NCBI GenBank assembly: GCA_045541735.1
Contig: JAZQJQ010000086.1
Location: 1 to 61,783, forward strand
Direction: 5' to 3'
Source: RUG12395 sp045541735
GTDB lineage: Bacteria > Bacillota > Clostridia > Oscillospirales > CAG-272
DNA length: 61,783 nt
The translations under genes and the position numbers were made by a program. Shown piece after piece: positions 24,878 through 33,110 of the stretch. Numbering within the stretch: position 1 is the first letter of the stretch; each line of letters opens with the position of its first letter. The notes below the pieces were generated by a model, which ran no database searches, was not told the DNA's origin, and worked only from the letters and a program-made list of their open reading frames with translations.

Positions 24878-26128
24878 TTATTTATTATTTGTGTTTAAAA
24901 CTTCGGTAGCGGCACCGATTATGCCGCATTTGCCACTTTCGTAGGTAAGTCCGCCCTGCAGAAATACGCGGTAAGGTGGACGGAGCGGTCCGTCGGCGGA
25001 AAGCTCGATTGATGAGCCTCCGACAAACGCGCCTGCCGCCATAATTACCTGATCGTCATATCCGGGCATATCCCACGGCTCGGGAGTAAGGAATGAGTCG
25101 ATGGGGGAGTTTGCCTGTATTCCGCGGCAGAATGCGCAAAGTGCATCCGCGCTCTCAAGCTCGATTATCTGGATAATATCGTGGCGGAGCTCTCCTGCCT
25201 CGGGGGAAACGCCGTAGCCGAGTGCGGAAAATACGTAAGCTGCAAGCTGTGCGGTCTTTATTGCCTCCGCTACTACGTGCGGTGCAAAGAAAAGTCCGCG
25301 GAAGATGTTTTTGTTCTGCCCAAGCGTTGCGCCGACCTCGCCGCCGATGCCGGGTACGGTAAGGCGGTAGGATGCAAGCTCCACGGCGCGCTTTGTGCCC
25401 GCAAGGTATCCGCCAGCATCAGCCATTCCGCCGCCGGGGTTTTTGATAAGCGAGCCGACAAGCAGGTCTGCGCGGTAAGGCTCGGTCTCTTCGACAAATT
25501 CGCCGTAGCAGTTATCCACCATAACGAAAGCGCCGCATCTTGCGTGCACAAAGTCGGCAAGACGGTTTATCTCATCGGACGTAAGCGTGCGTCTGCCTGC
25601 ATAGCCGCGGCTCCTTTGCACGTACACTACCTTAACGGACTTGTCCTCGGCAAGAGTTTTTTCAATCGTTTCGTAATCAAATTCCTCTCGCCCGTCTTCT
25701 GTCTTGAAGTCGATTTGTTTATACGCGATGCCGTAATCGGGAAGGGAGCCCTCGCCGTCCCTTTTTTCCGTAACGCTTTTTAGGGTATCGTAAAGCTCGC
25801 CCGTAACGGAAAGGAGCGTGTCACCCGGACGGAGCAGACCGAAAAGACCGATGGTCAGCGCGTGTGTGCCGTTTGCAATGCTGTGGCGCACCACTGCAGC
25901 TTCCGTACCGAATACCTCGGCATACACCTCGTCAATAAGCTCTCTGCCTCTGTCGTTATAGCCGTAGCCGTCGCTTGCCGCAAAGTGGGTAGCGCTTATA
26001 CGCGCGTTTTTAAAGGCGGTAAGCACCTTTCTTGTGTTCCTTTCGGATATACGTGCTATCTCGCGGAATGCCGGAGCAAGTTTTTCTTCGGCTTCCGCGC
26101 AAAGCCTTTCTATGCGCTCGGTGTTCAT
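24878..26128 (-). CDS. Methionine gamma-lyase family PLP protein (YnbB-like)
   Basis: The 416-aa protein belongs to the family once called aluminium resistance protein (PF06838). It has the N-terminal helical part ending in RNTRKVLTAFKNARISATHF, the GYGYNDRGRE segment, the active site SLIKNPGGGMADAGGYLAG with the likely PLP lysine, and DNCYGEF. The exact reaction is not settled for this family. The start MNTERIERL has GGAGG 7 bases upstream and overlaps the end of the M42 gene by 4 bases. It is transcribed with the three M42-type genes. Confidence 0.82.
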   Translation of the reverse strand: MNTERIERLCAEAEEKLAPAFREIARISERNTRKVLTAFKNARISATHFAASDGYGYNDRGRELIDEVYAEVFGTEAAVVRHSIANGTHALTIGLFGLLRPGDTLLSVTGELYDTLKSVTEKRDGEGSLPDYGIAYKQIDFKTEDGREEFDYETIEKTLAEDKSVKVVYVQRSRGYAGRRTLTSDEINRLADFVHARCGAFVMVDNCYGEFVEETEPYRADLLVGSLIKNPGGGMADAGGYLAGTKRAVELASYRLTVPGIGGEVGATLGQNKNIFRGLFFAPHVVAEAIKTAQLAAYVFSALGYGVSPEAGELRHDIIQIIELESADALCAFCRGIQANSPIDSFLTPEPWDMPGYDDQVIMAAGAFVGGSSIELSADGPLRPPYRVFLQGGLTYESGKCGIIGAATEVLNTNNK

Positions 26129-27084
26129 TTGTTGCCTCCGACGTAAGCGCAAAGGATAATAACGATACCCTCGGCATCGGAGATATATGCAGTCTCCGCA
26201 GAGGTGTGCAGGTACTTGGCAGGTACGGAAATACCGCCTACGGCACATCCTGCGCCCGTGGTCTGCAGGGAAACAGCCTCGCTTGCCGTGTGGCAGTTTA
26301 TCTCAAGCTGATATGCCGTTTTGGATCCTTTCGCCGTGTTTTCCAGCGTTGCCGCAAGTTCTCTGTCGCATACCGTTGCGGCATCCTTCAGCTTGATTGC
26401 CGCTCCCGCTCCCGCCTTGCAGTTTTCCTCGGGGCAGATGCCGATATTTATCGCTATATGGGGGCATACGTTATAAACTGCCGCACACGCACCCTTGAAG
26501 CCTACGGTCTGCCGTCCCGTGAAGGTAAAGTATATATCGTCCTTATTATCCTTGATAAGGGATGCAGTCTTAATAAGGATCGCGCATGCAAGGCGTCCGT
26601 CGATCGCGGTGCCGCATATCTTGTTGCCGTGCTTTACTATGCGGTGCACGGGTGCAAAGAAATCCCCTGCGTTCACCTTCTTTTCCGCATCGGCAGAGCT
26701 CTTTGCGCCTATATCAACGTGCATACGGCGCACGTTGAGGTTGGCGCTGTCCTCGGGGATAAGTATACCCTTTACTCCGTTTTCAAATTCTACCTCGCCG
26801 TAAGCGGCGGAGGTGAGGTCGCATTCTCCGCAGGTATCGAAGCGGATAAGCCCGTTCTTTTCGATATAAGTGGCAACAAAGCCGCTTTCATCCGAGTGCG
26901 CGGAGAGCATTATCTTTTTTCTGTCCTCGCCGTTACCCTTTTTAAGGCAGATAAGATTGCCTACGGGGTCGGAGAACACCTCGTCGCAATAAGGGGCGAT
27001 AAGGGTTTTTATAAGTGCGTTTATCTTTGCTTCGCCCGTTGCAAGGGCGGTAACCGAAAGCAGTTTTTTTAGTGTTGTGTACAT
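26125..27084 (-). CDS. Degenerate M42 aminopeptidase paralogue
   Basis: At 319 aa this has the M42 (glutamyl aminopeptidase/cellulase M) fold, but several active-site residues are missing. Against its two downstream-numbered neighbours it keeps His-Asp in SAHSDESGF, the first Asp in AIDGR and His in YLHTSAE. The catalytic Glu-Glu pair (REEIG, REEVG) is replaced in TGRQTVGF, and the third metal ligand (VLDAEF, ILEST) aligns with NIGIC. It is probably not a peptidase. M42 enzymes build dodecamers, so it may be a structural or regulatory partner of the intact paralogues. It lies 8 bases after one of them and overlaps the PLP-enzyme start by 4 bases. Confidence 0.75.
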   Translation of the reverse strand: MYTTLKKLLSVTALATGEAKINALIKTLIAPYCDEVFSDPVGNLICLKKGNGEDRKKIMLSAHSDESGFVATYIEKNGLIRFDTCGECDLTSAAYGEVEFENGVKGILIPEDSANLNVRRMHVDIGAKSSADAEKKVNAGDFFAPVHRIVKHGNKICGTAIDGRLACAILIKTASLIKDNKDDIYFTFTGRQTVGFKGACAAVYNVCPHIAINIGICPEENCKAGAGAAIKLKDAATVCDRELAATLENTAKGSKTAYQLEINCHTASEAVSLQTTGAGCAVGGISVPAKYLHTSAETAYISDAEGIVIILCAYVGGNK

Positions 27085-27092
27085 AATTCACC

Positions 27093-28190
27093 TCAATAGT
27101 TATCTATCATATCGGCATTTTCTGCGATAGCGCAGGAAAGCTTGAATACGGAATCATAATCCCTGCTTCCGATAACGCATACCGCGCTGTGTATGTAGCG
27201 GGAGGGGGTGGAAAGTGCAAGCGTGCGTATTCCGCCCGCTGCACGGTGTACCGCGCCCGCATCGTTTCCGCCGGAAACGAATTTTTTAAGCTGTACGGGG
27301 ATATCCTTATCTGCGGCAAGGTCGAAAACGAATTCTCTGAAGCCTCTGTCATATACCGTGCTCTTGTCCATAAAGGATATGGCACCACCTTCGCCCGTAA
27401 TTGCCACCTTAGAGCTTTCGGGTACCCCTGCAATGTCAGATGCGGCGGTACTCTCGAGTATCACGGCGTAATCGGGTCTCAGTCTTTCGCACGCAACGTT
27501 TGCTCCGCTGTTTCCTATCTCCTCGCGCACCGTAAATGCAAGCACAAGATTGACCGGCAGCTCGTCCCACTTTGCGTGGTACTCGCGCGCAAGGCACAGC
27601 ATAACTGCACAGCCTATGCGGTCGTCAATTGCCTTTGCGGCAAGCTTTTTGCCGTTTTCTCCGAAGTATTCAAAGGAGGGATCGAAGGTGCCGAAGCATC
27701 CCGTTTCGATAATTCCCTCAAGCTGTGCTTTGTCCGTTGCACCTACGTCGATAAACATATCGTCGGGTCTCGGGAGTTGTTTTCTCTCGTCTGAGGAGAG
27801 CATATGCACGGGTTTGGTGCTGATAATGCCCTTTACGTCTCTGTTATCAAGCGTGCGTACGGTAACGCGCCTGCCCATAAGCACCGTGGGCATTATGCCG
27901 CCGATATTGGAGAAGTAAAGCAGTCCCTCGTCGCTTACTCCCGTGATAAGAAACCCTACCTCATCCATATGCGCAAAAAACGCAAGAGTCTTCTTTTTTG
28001 GGTCGTTTCCGATATAGGCAAACAGATTGCCGAGACGGTCTGTTTCATACCCTATGCCGATGCCGTCAAGCTCGGCACTTATCATTTCTTTTATTTCCTC
28101 TTCATAACCCGAGGGACCGACGGCAAGGCAAAGCCTTTTAAAAAGCTCGGTATCGGGAGTGAGGCTTTTTGTATCGATGATCGTTCTCAT
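27093..28190 (-). CDS. M42 family metallopeptidase (intact, paralogue 2)
   Basis: This 365-aa aminopeptidase would trim N-terminal residues from peptides in the cytosol using two divalent metals. Ligands and catalytic residues are in place: AHMDEVGF, KAIDDRIGC, TVREEIGNSG, VILEST and YIHSAV. A PDZ-like insert domain lies at about 70-170. Length is typical. It follows the next paralogue without a gap (its ATG abuts that gene's TGA) with AGGTGAG as binding site. Substrate choice cannot be read; family members range from glutamyl to broad-specificity aminopeptidases. Confidence 0.88.
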   Translation of the reverse strand: MRTIIDTKSLTPDTELFKRLCLAVGPSGYEEEIKEMISAELDGIGIGYETDRLGNLFAYIGNDPKKKTLAFFAHMDEVGFLITGVSDEGLLYFSNIGGIMPTVLMGRRVTVRTLDNRDVKGIISTKPVHMLSSDERKQLPRPDDMFIDVGATDKAQLEGIIETGCFGTFDPSFEYFGENGKKLAAKAIDDRIGCAVMLCLAREYHAKWDELPVNLVLAFTVREEIGNSGANVACERLRPDYAVILESTAASDIAGVPESSKVAITGEGGAISFMDKSTVYDRGFREFVFDLAADKDIPVQLKKFVSGGNDAGAVHRAAGGIRTLALSTPSRYIHSAVCVIGSRDYDSVFKLSCAIAENADMIDNY

Positions 28191-29225
28191 TCACTCACCT
28201 CTCTCCGCAAATTCCTTGATAAGAACAGCGGCGTTCGTAAGGTCGTTGATATCAACTATCTCCTCTGCGGTGTGCATACCCGAGAGAGGAATACCCATAA
28301 GCACACATGGAACGCCGACTCCCGAGATGTTCAGCACGTCCGTATCCGTGCCTGTTCTGCCGGCGTAGGCTATCTTCTGCACGGGGATATTTAGGCAGTC
28401 CGCTATCTCCTTTATACGGGCAGTTAAGTATTTGTCGCACACTGGGCTTGCCGTAAGGCTGGGACCCTTTCCGCGCTTGACCGTTTTATCCTCTCGGATG
28501 CCGGGAAATGCGGCAAATTCCGCATCAAGCACTATTGCAATATCGGGGGCAATGTCAAAGCCTCCCGTTCTGCCGCCAACACATCCTACCTCTTCTCTTG
28601 CGGCGAGGTGGAGAAACACATCGTATTTAAGCTTTTTTCTGTCCGTTGCGGCAAGTCCCGCGATAGCTGCGGCACAGCTTGCCTTGTTATCAAAGCCGTG
28701 TCCGCTTACTGCATCGAACATCAGGTCACAGCATTCGCTTGCAAAGCCGCAAAGCGTGCCGGCTCTTACGACCTCGTTTGCTTCATTGCCGAGCGAGGTA
28801 TCAAGCAGCAGGGAAGAGAGCTCGGGCGCTCCGCCTGCCTTCGTTCTGTCCTGCAAGTGGGGCGGAGTGGAAGCAAAGTATGCGGGTACGGTACGCGTGC
28901 CGTATACGTTTATTTTTGCCGCAGGCAGAATGCGCGTGTCTATACCGCCGACGTTTGTAACTGCAAGAAAGCCGTCCTCCAGCACCTTTGTTACCATAAA
29001 TCCCACTTCGTCAAAATGCGTGTCGATAAGCAGCTTAGGTGCGTTCGGTATTTCACTTTTTATGCCGAAGATATGTCCTCCGCAGGTCTCCTTGCGGTAA
29101 AAATCAAAATATTCGCCGATAAGCTCGCACAGCTTATCGCCCGCATCTCCCTCCATTCCCGAAACAGAAGGGATCTTACAGAGGGAAAACAGCAGTTTTT
29201 TTAATTCTGTGTTGTTAAGTTCCAT
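28191..29225 (-). CDS. M42 family metallopeptidase (intact, paralogue 3)
   Basis: The 344-aa protein has all metal ligands: THFDEVGF, HGFDNKAS (Asn follows the bridging Asp, where most have Asp), AAREEVGCVGG, VLDAEFA and GMHTAEEIV. It is the promoter-proximal member of the three M42-type genes and lies 45 bases after murD. Three diverged copies in a row suggest a mixed complex or different specificities rather than recent duplication, since identity between them looks low. Confidence 0.87.
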   Translation of the reverse strand: MELNNTELKKLLFSLCKIPSVSGMEGDAGDKLCELIGEYFDFYRKETCGGHIFGIKSEIPNAPKLLIDTHFDEVGFMVTKVLEDGFLAVTNVGGIDTRILPAAKINVYGTRTVPAYFASTPPHLQDRTKAGGAPELSSLLLDTSLGNEANEVVRAGTLCGFASECCDLMFDAVSGHGFDNKASCAAAIAGLAATDRKKLKYDVFLHLAAREEVGCVGGRTGGFDIAPDIAIVLDAEFAAFPGIREDKTVKRGKGPSLTASPVCDKYLTARIKEIADCLNIPVQKIAYAGRTGTDTDVLNISGVGVPCVLMGIPLSGMHTAEEIVDINDLTNAAVLIKEFAERGE

Positions 29226-29270
29226 ATTTACTCCTGTATGTTGTTGGGCGAACGCAATTCGCCCTTACTG

Positions 29271-30722
29271 TCAAAGGTTTTGTATCAACTCTTTGAAGTG
29301 GCGTCCGCGCACCTCGAAATTTGGGAAGGCATCAAAGCTTGCGCAAGCCGGGGAAAGGATAACTCTGTCGCCTTCCCTTGCAAGAGCGCTTGCGGCATAT
29401 ACCGCCTTGTCAAATTCCGGCTCGCTGAGTATTACAAGTCCGCTTGTTTTGGTAAGGGGGCAGTTTTCAAGCGCTGCAGCTATCTTGGGACCTGCCTCGC
29501 CCGTAAGTACCACGGCTTTTGCTTTCAGATTAAGGTTTTCAGCAAGCGGGTCAAAGGGAATGTTTTTATCCGAACCGCCGCAGATAAGTATGCTGTTTTT
29601 ATCCTTAAAGGTGGAAAGAGCCGCCGCCGTGCGCGTGGGACTTGAATCTATAGAGCTGTTGTAGTAACGCACGCCGTCCCTTTCGCGGACAAGCTCGAGG
29701 CGGTGTTCAACTCCGCCGAAGACGGGCGCTATGCTTGCCATCGCTTTTTTCACCGTTTCGGGACTGTATCCGCAGGCGATGGTTGCGGCACACGCCGCCA
29801 TATAGTTTTCGCGGTTATGCTTGCCGGGGAGAAGAATATCCTTTTCTTCAAACAGCGCAAACGGCTTTTTTCCTTCGGCTTCGTAATATATCACGCCGTC
29901 CTCAAGCCAGATACGGTCGTCACCCTTATCGGGGCGCTTATCGGAGGAAAACAGCGTTACGCTCGTGCGGGATCCTTCGCTCGAGGATGACAGCGCCTCG
30001 GCAAGGGAAGCGCAAATTGCGTTCTCCGCGTTGGTTACAAGGGTCCTGCACTCGCTGTGGCGGAAGATATTCGTTTTTGCCGCAACGTATTCGTCCATAT
30101 CGGTATGCCAGTTAAGGTGATTGGGCGAAAGATTTGTTATAACTGCAACGTCAGTACTGCGCTGCGCGCTCTGAAGCTGAAAGCTGGAAAGCTCGCATAC
30201 GGCGATATCACCCTCGCAAAGCTCTTTTGTCAGCGGAATGAGCGGAATTCCGATATTACCGCCGATAAAGGCGTGCCTTTTTTCGTTTTCAAGCTTTGCT
30301 GACTCGCCTATAAGCAGGTGCGTAAGCGTTGTAGTAGTGGTCTTTCCGTCGCTTCCCGTGATACCAACGGTAAAAGCGGGACATATCTCCATAAATAGCT
30401 CTGCCTCGCAGGTTATAACAGCGCCTTTTTCTTTTGCGTTTGCGAATGCGGGAATATCGGGCCGCAGACCCGGTGCGCGGAATATTACCGCCTCGTTAAG
30501 ATCGTTCAGATACTCTGTGCCGCAAATAAGTGTGCCGCCCGCTTTTTCAAGCTCGGCTATCTTTGGGGAAAGCTTATCTCTTTCCTTTGCGTCGCGCAGG
30601 GTGATATTGCCGCCGAGCGAAATGAGATACTCGGCAAGCGGTACGTTCGATACACCCATACCGACTATGGCACAGCCGCCGTTTTTTGCGGCTTCAAGCA
30701 GTTTTTTTCCCTTCTCGGTCAC
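29271..30722 (-). CDS. murD: UDP-N-acetylmuramoylalanine-D-glutamate ligase
   Basis: MurD adds D-Glu to UDP-MurNAc-L-Ala in the cytosol during peptidoglycan synthesis. The 483-aa ligase shows an N-terminal nucleotide-like fold with GMGVSNVPLAEYL, the ATP site GITGSDGKTTTTTLTHLL, NLSPNHLNWH, and the C-terminal domain with YYNSSIDSSPTR and GGSDKNIPF. It is somewhat longer than the usual 440-460. Part of the surplus is a loop (SSSSEGSR) encoded by a copy of the window's repeat-loop core at 29970-29991. It is not in a mur cluster here, and heads a run toward the M42-type genes. Confidence 0.92.
   Translation of the reverse strand: MTEKGKKLLEAAKNGGCAIVGMGVSNVPLAEYLISLGGNITLRDAKERDKLSPKIAELEKAGGTLICGTEYLNDLNEAVIFRAPGLRPDIPAFANAKEKGAVITCEAELFMEICPAFTVGITGSDGKTTTTTLTHLLIGESAKLENEKRHAFIGGNIGIPLIPLTKELCEGDIAVCELSSFQLQSAQRSTDVAVITNLSPNHLNWHTDMDEYVAAKTNIFRHSECRTLVTNAENAICASLAEALSSSSEGSRTSVTLFSSDKRPDKGDDRIWLEDGVIYYEAEGKKPFALFEEKDILLPGKHNRENYMAACAATIACGYSPETVKKAMASIAPVFGGVEHRLELVRERDGVRYYNSSIDSSPTRTAAALSTFKDKNSILICGGSDKNIPFDPLAENLNLKAKAVVLTGEAGPKIAAALENCPLTKTSGLVILSEPEFDKAVYAASALAREGDRVILSPACASFDAFPNFEVRGRHFKELIQNL
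29970..29991. repeat. Repeat-loop core inside murD
   Basis: GGATCCTTCGC followed by TCGAGGATGAC is a shortened form of the loop in the composite terminators at 31444 and 32257. It lies in frame, encoding SSSSEGS on the minus strand, in a region of MurD where homologues vary. Confidence 0.7.
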
Positions 30723-30851
30723 TTCTGCCTCCGGTAAGATACAGTATAATATTATATTATACTATTATACTTTGATTACCGCAATAGTGCGGACGCAAAA
30801 TTTATAAAAAAGTCATAATTTCAGGGCGGCTCGAGTATAAATGTAGCGAAT

Positions 30852-31394
30852 ATGAGCTTTATTGAAGTGTTTTTTATATCCGTCGGTCTTGCGGCGGATG
30901 CGTTTGCCGGTGCTTTGGTACGCGGCCTTAATATGAGACGGGTGAGTGTTTTATCCGCAGCGGCGACGGCAGCTGTGTTCGGCATTTTTCAAGGGATAAT
31001 GCCGCTCTTCGGATATCTTGCGGGAAACGCATTTTCGGAGTACGTGGGCGCGTGGAATAATTACGTTGCCGCCGCGCTGCTCGCTGCTATCGGATTGAAT
31101 ATGATAAAGAACTCGTTTGCCTCGGAGAATGAGGAAACGGACCTCGGCACAGGCTCGCTTTTTGCCGTCGGATTTGCAACAAGCGTGGATGCCTGCGCCG
31201 CAGGTATCAGCTTTGCATTAAACGGCGCAGTGCGCGTTTTGCCTGCGTGTTGTGTTATCGCGCTTACCACGTTTATTATTTCCCTCGCCGGAGTTATGCT
31301 CGGCTCGAAGCTCGGTGAAAAATATAACCGCCGTGCGGAGCGTGCGGGAGGCGGGATATTGATAGCAATGGGTGTCCGCTTTTTGCTGTCTTGA
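30852..31394 (+). CDS. mntP: Manganese efflux pump MntP
   Basis: MntP exports Mn2+ across the cytoplasmic membrane. The 180-aa protein has six hydrophobic segments and the two family motifs with buried acidic residues: SVGLAADAFAGAL near the start and GFATSVDACAAG near residue 105. No yybP-ykoY riboswitch is visible in the 129-base divergent region that it shares with murD. It ends before a composite terminator. Confidence 0.9.
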   Translation: MSFIEVFFISVGLAADAFAGALVRGLNMRRVSVLSAAATAAVFGIFQGIMPLFGYLAGNAFSEYVGAWNNYVAAALLAAIGLNMIKNSFASENEETDLGTGSLFAVGFATSVDACAAGISFALNGAVRVLPACCVIALTTFIISLAGVMLGSKLGEKYNRRAERAGGGILIAMGVRFLLS

Positions 31395-31443
31395 GCGGGG
31401 AGCGAGCCGAGGGGGAGCCTTGGGAAGAGCTTGAGCATATAAC

Positions 31444-31502
31444 GAAAACCGCCTGCCGGGATCCTTCGCTTCGCTCGAGGATGACGGGAAAGGCGGTTTT
31501 TC
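31444..31502. terminator. Composite palindromic terminator (copy g)
   Basis: GAAAACCGCCT and AGGCGGTTTTT enclose GGATCCTTCGC and CGAGGATGAC. It stands between convergent mntP and the SLOG gene and can stop both. Confidence 0.85.
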
Positions 31503-31505
31503 TGA

Positions 31506-31871
31506 TTATATCTTTTTTACATAGACCCGTTTATTTAGTTTTTCCGCTGTGTCTATCATATTTTTAGTGCCTCTGGAGTGTCCGTCCCAAAATGCAATTA
31601 CCGCATCAGCATCGTTTGCCATTTGTAAATTACGCTTTGGCCCCGCTCCCTTGCCGTATCTTGCCCATTCTGCGGGATATAATTGGATTTCATATCCGTT
31701 CGATTTTGCATAATCTTCTGCCATTGCATCAACGCCGGAGCAATGCCCCGATAAGATGATTACTTTATGACCTTTATTTATTTCTGCAAGACAATTATCA
31801 ACAAATTTGATAAAAACATTCTTGTCATTATATTCTCTGCATCCGCAGATTGCGATATTAAGTTCTGTCAT
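31506..31871 (-). CDS. SLOG-fold protein, YspA/DUF2493-like
   Basis: The 121-aa protein is a single Rossmann-like SLOG domain: ICGCREY at the first strand, SGHCSGVDAMAEDYA in the nucleotide-binding loop, AEWARYGKGAGPKRNLQM, and FWDGHSRGTKNMID near the end. DprA-related SLOG domains bind nucleotides or nucleotide-derived ligands, and some serve in phage or stress response. Nothing more specific can be said for a stand-alone copy. It is divergent from an XRE regulator gene (115 bases between starts), so regulation in common is possible. Confidence 0.75.
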   Translation of the reverse strand: MTELNIAICGCREYNDKNVFIKFVDNCLAEINKGHKVIILSGHCSGVDAMAEDYAKSNGYEIQLYPAEWARYGKGAGPKRNLQMANDADAVIAFWDGHSRGTKNMIDTAEKLNKRVYVKKI

Positions 31872-31985
31872 AGTCGTCCTCTAAAATTCTAAATTGGAAT
31901 TATTTAATTATATTTCCGCTTCGGAATTATGTCAAGAGCAACTGCCAATATAATGAATGTAATAGAAGTATATCGGGGGTGCACT

Positions 31986-32228
31986 ATGAAGCTGAGGAAG
32001 CAAGAATACGGAGACCGCAATATGGTTGGAAAGACTATTGAACGCCTGCGCAAGGAAAAGGGGATAAAGCAAAAGGATTTCATTTCGCGTATGCAGACGA
32101 TGGGCTGTGATATTAATCCGACAAGTTTTTCAAAGCTTGAGGGGCAAGTGCGCGCCGCGACGGACAGGGAATTGTATTTTGCGGCAAAGATTCTCGGCGT
32201 GAAGGTAGACGAGCTCTTTAACGATTGA
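31986..32228 (+). CDS. XRE-family transcriptional regulator
   Basis: The 80-aa protein is a helix-turn-helix domain: VGKTIERLRKEKGIKQKDF then INPTSFSKLEGQVRAATDRELYFAAKILGVKVDELF. It has no effector domain. The start at 31986 was chosen because a CGGGGGTG stretch precedes it; an in-frame ATG 19 codons earlier has no site. It is divergent from the SLOG gene and is likely to act on the shared region. A composite terminator follows. Confidence 0.8.
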   Translation: MKLRKQEYGDRNMVGKTIERLRKEKGIKQKDFISRMQTMGCDINPTSFSKLEGQVRAATDRELYFAAKILGVKVDELFND

Positions 32229-32256
32229 TTAAAGTTTGTAATTTGTAATATAATAG

Positions 32257-32311
32257 AAAACCGCCTGCAGGATCCTTCGCTTCGCTCGAGGATGACGGAC
32301 AGGCGGTTTTT
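32257..32311. terminator. Composite palindromic terminator (copy h)
   Basis: GAAAACCGCCTG with CAGGCGGTTTTT around GGATCCTTCGC and CGAGGATGAC, the same loop as copy g. It sits between convergent XRE and comF genes, followed by CATTCATTATTCATT. Confidence 0.85.
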
Positions 32312-32378
32312 ACCTTAATTATTCTTTTACGTTATTCATCATTCATTATTCATTAGCATCTCCGCTCGGAGATGCATT

Positions 32379-33110
32379 TTAAGCTCTTGCGGCGAATACG
32401 GCGCCGATCAGTTCCGCGGCACCGAGGGCGGATAGTATCTTTGCGCAAGCGGCAAGTGAAGCGCCGGAGGTAAGGATATCGTCGCATATTATGTATCGCT
32501 TGCCCGTCGCGGCAACGCCGTCGCTCGGCAAAAGGGTATTTGCCGCGTTTTTGGTCCTCTCCTTGCGGGTAAGTCCCTTTTGCTCGCGTGCATCGGGCGT
32601 GCGGCAGAATACTTCCTCCCACTCAAGACCGAGTTCCGTTGCAACAAGGCGGCTTATCTCACGAGCGTGGTCAAAACCGTAATCTCTTACCGATGCATCC
32701 TTGCGCGGAACGTATGTTACGGTAAAGCCTTCAAGCGGGTAAGCCATTCTTTTGAGTGATGCCGCCATCTCACGTGCGGCGAAAAGGCGGTAGGAACGTA
32801 CGTTTCTGCGCTTCATTGTAAACAGAAGCGCAAGCTCGGGAGCGCTTTTTCGGTCGGGATAATAGGGGCACACCTTAGAAACGCGGTACATCCCGGCGCG
32901 CACAAGCTCTTCGCTTACACAGGTGCAATGCATCATTTCTTTGCCGCAATGCCTGCACGGGCGCAGCTTTGCCGCCGCAAATTCCTTGTGGCAGCTTTCG
33001 CAGAATGCACCGTAGCGGGATGGTATAGGCGTTTTGCAAGATACGCATAACGGAGGAAACAGCAGATCCGCAAGTGCGTTGATGCGCGATCTCAGTTTAT
33101 CTGTCTTCAT
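32379..33110 (-). CDS. comF: ComF family phosphoribosyltransferase-like protein
   Basis: ComF helps single-stranded DNA enter the cell during transformation; the family also has a more general unknown role. The 243-aa protein has N-terminal zinc cysteines (CVSCKTPIP, CESCHKEF, CRHCGKEMMHCTC) and a C-terminal phosphoribosyltransferase fold with the PRPP motif YIICDDILTSGAS. Its start overlaps the nnrD end by 14 bases. No other competence gene is nearby. Confidence 0.88.
   Translation of the reverse strand: MKTDKLRSRINALADLLFPPLCVSCKTPIPSRYGAFCESCHKEFAAAKLRPCRHCGKEMMHCTCVSEELVRAGMYRVSKVCPYYPDRKSAPELALLFTMKRRNVRSYRLFAAREMAASLKRMAYPLEGFTVTYVPRKDASVRDYGFDHAREISRLVATELGLEWEEVFCRTPDAREQKGLTRKERTKNAANTLLPSDGVAATGKRYIICDDILTSGASLAACAKILSALGAAELIGAVFAARA

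Noticed and set aside
30723..30851. Manganese (yybP-ykoY) riboswitch before mntP
   Set aside because: The gap is 129 bases and shared with murD; I see no matching conserved loops.
31506..32228. Anti-phage defence island
   Set aside because: Only a single SLOG domain and a regulator are present; there is no effector, nuclease, TIR or membrane partner.
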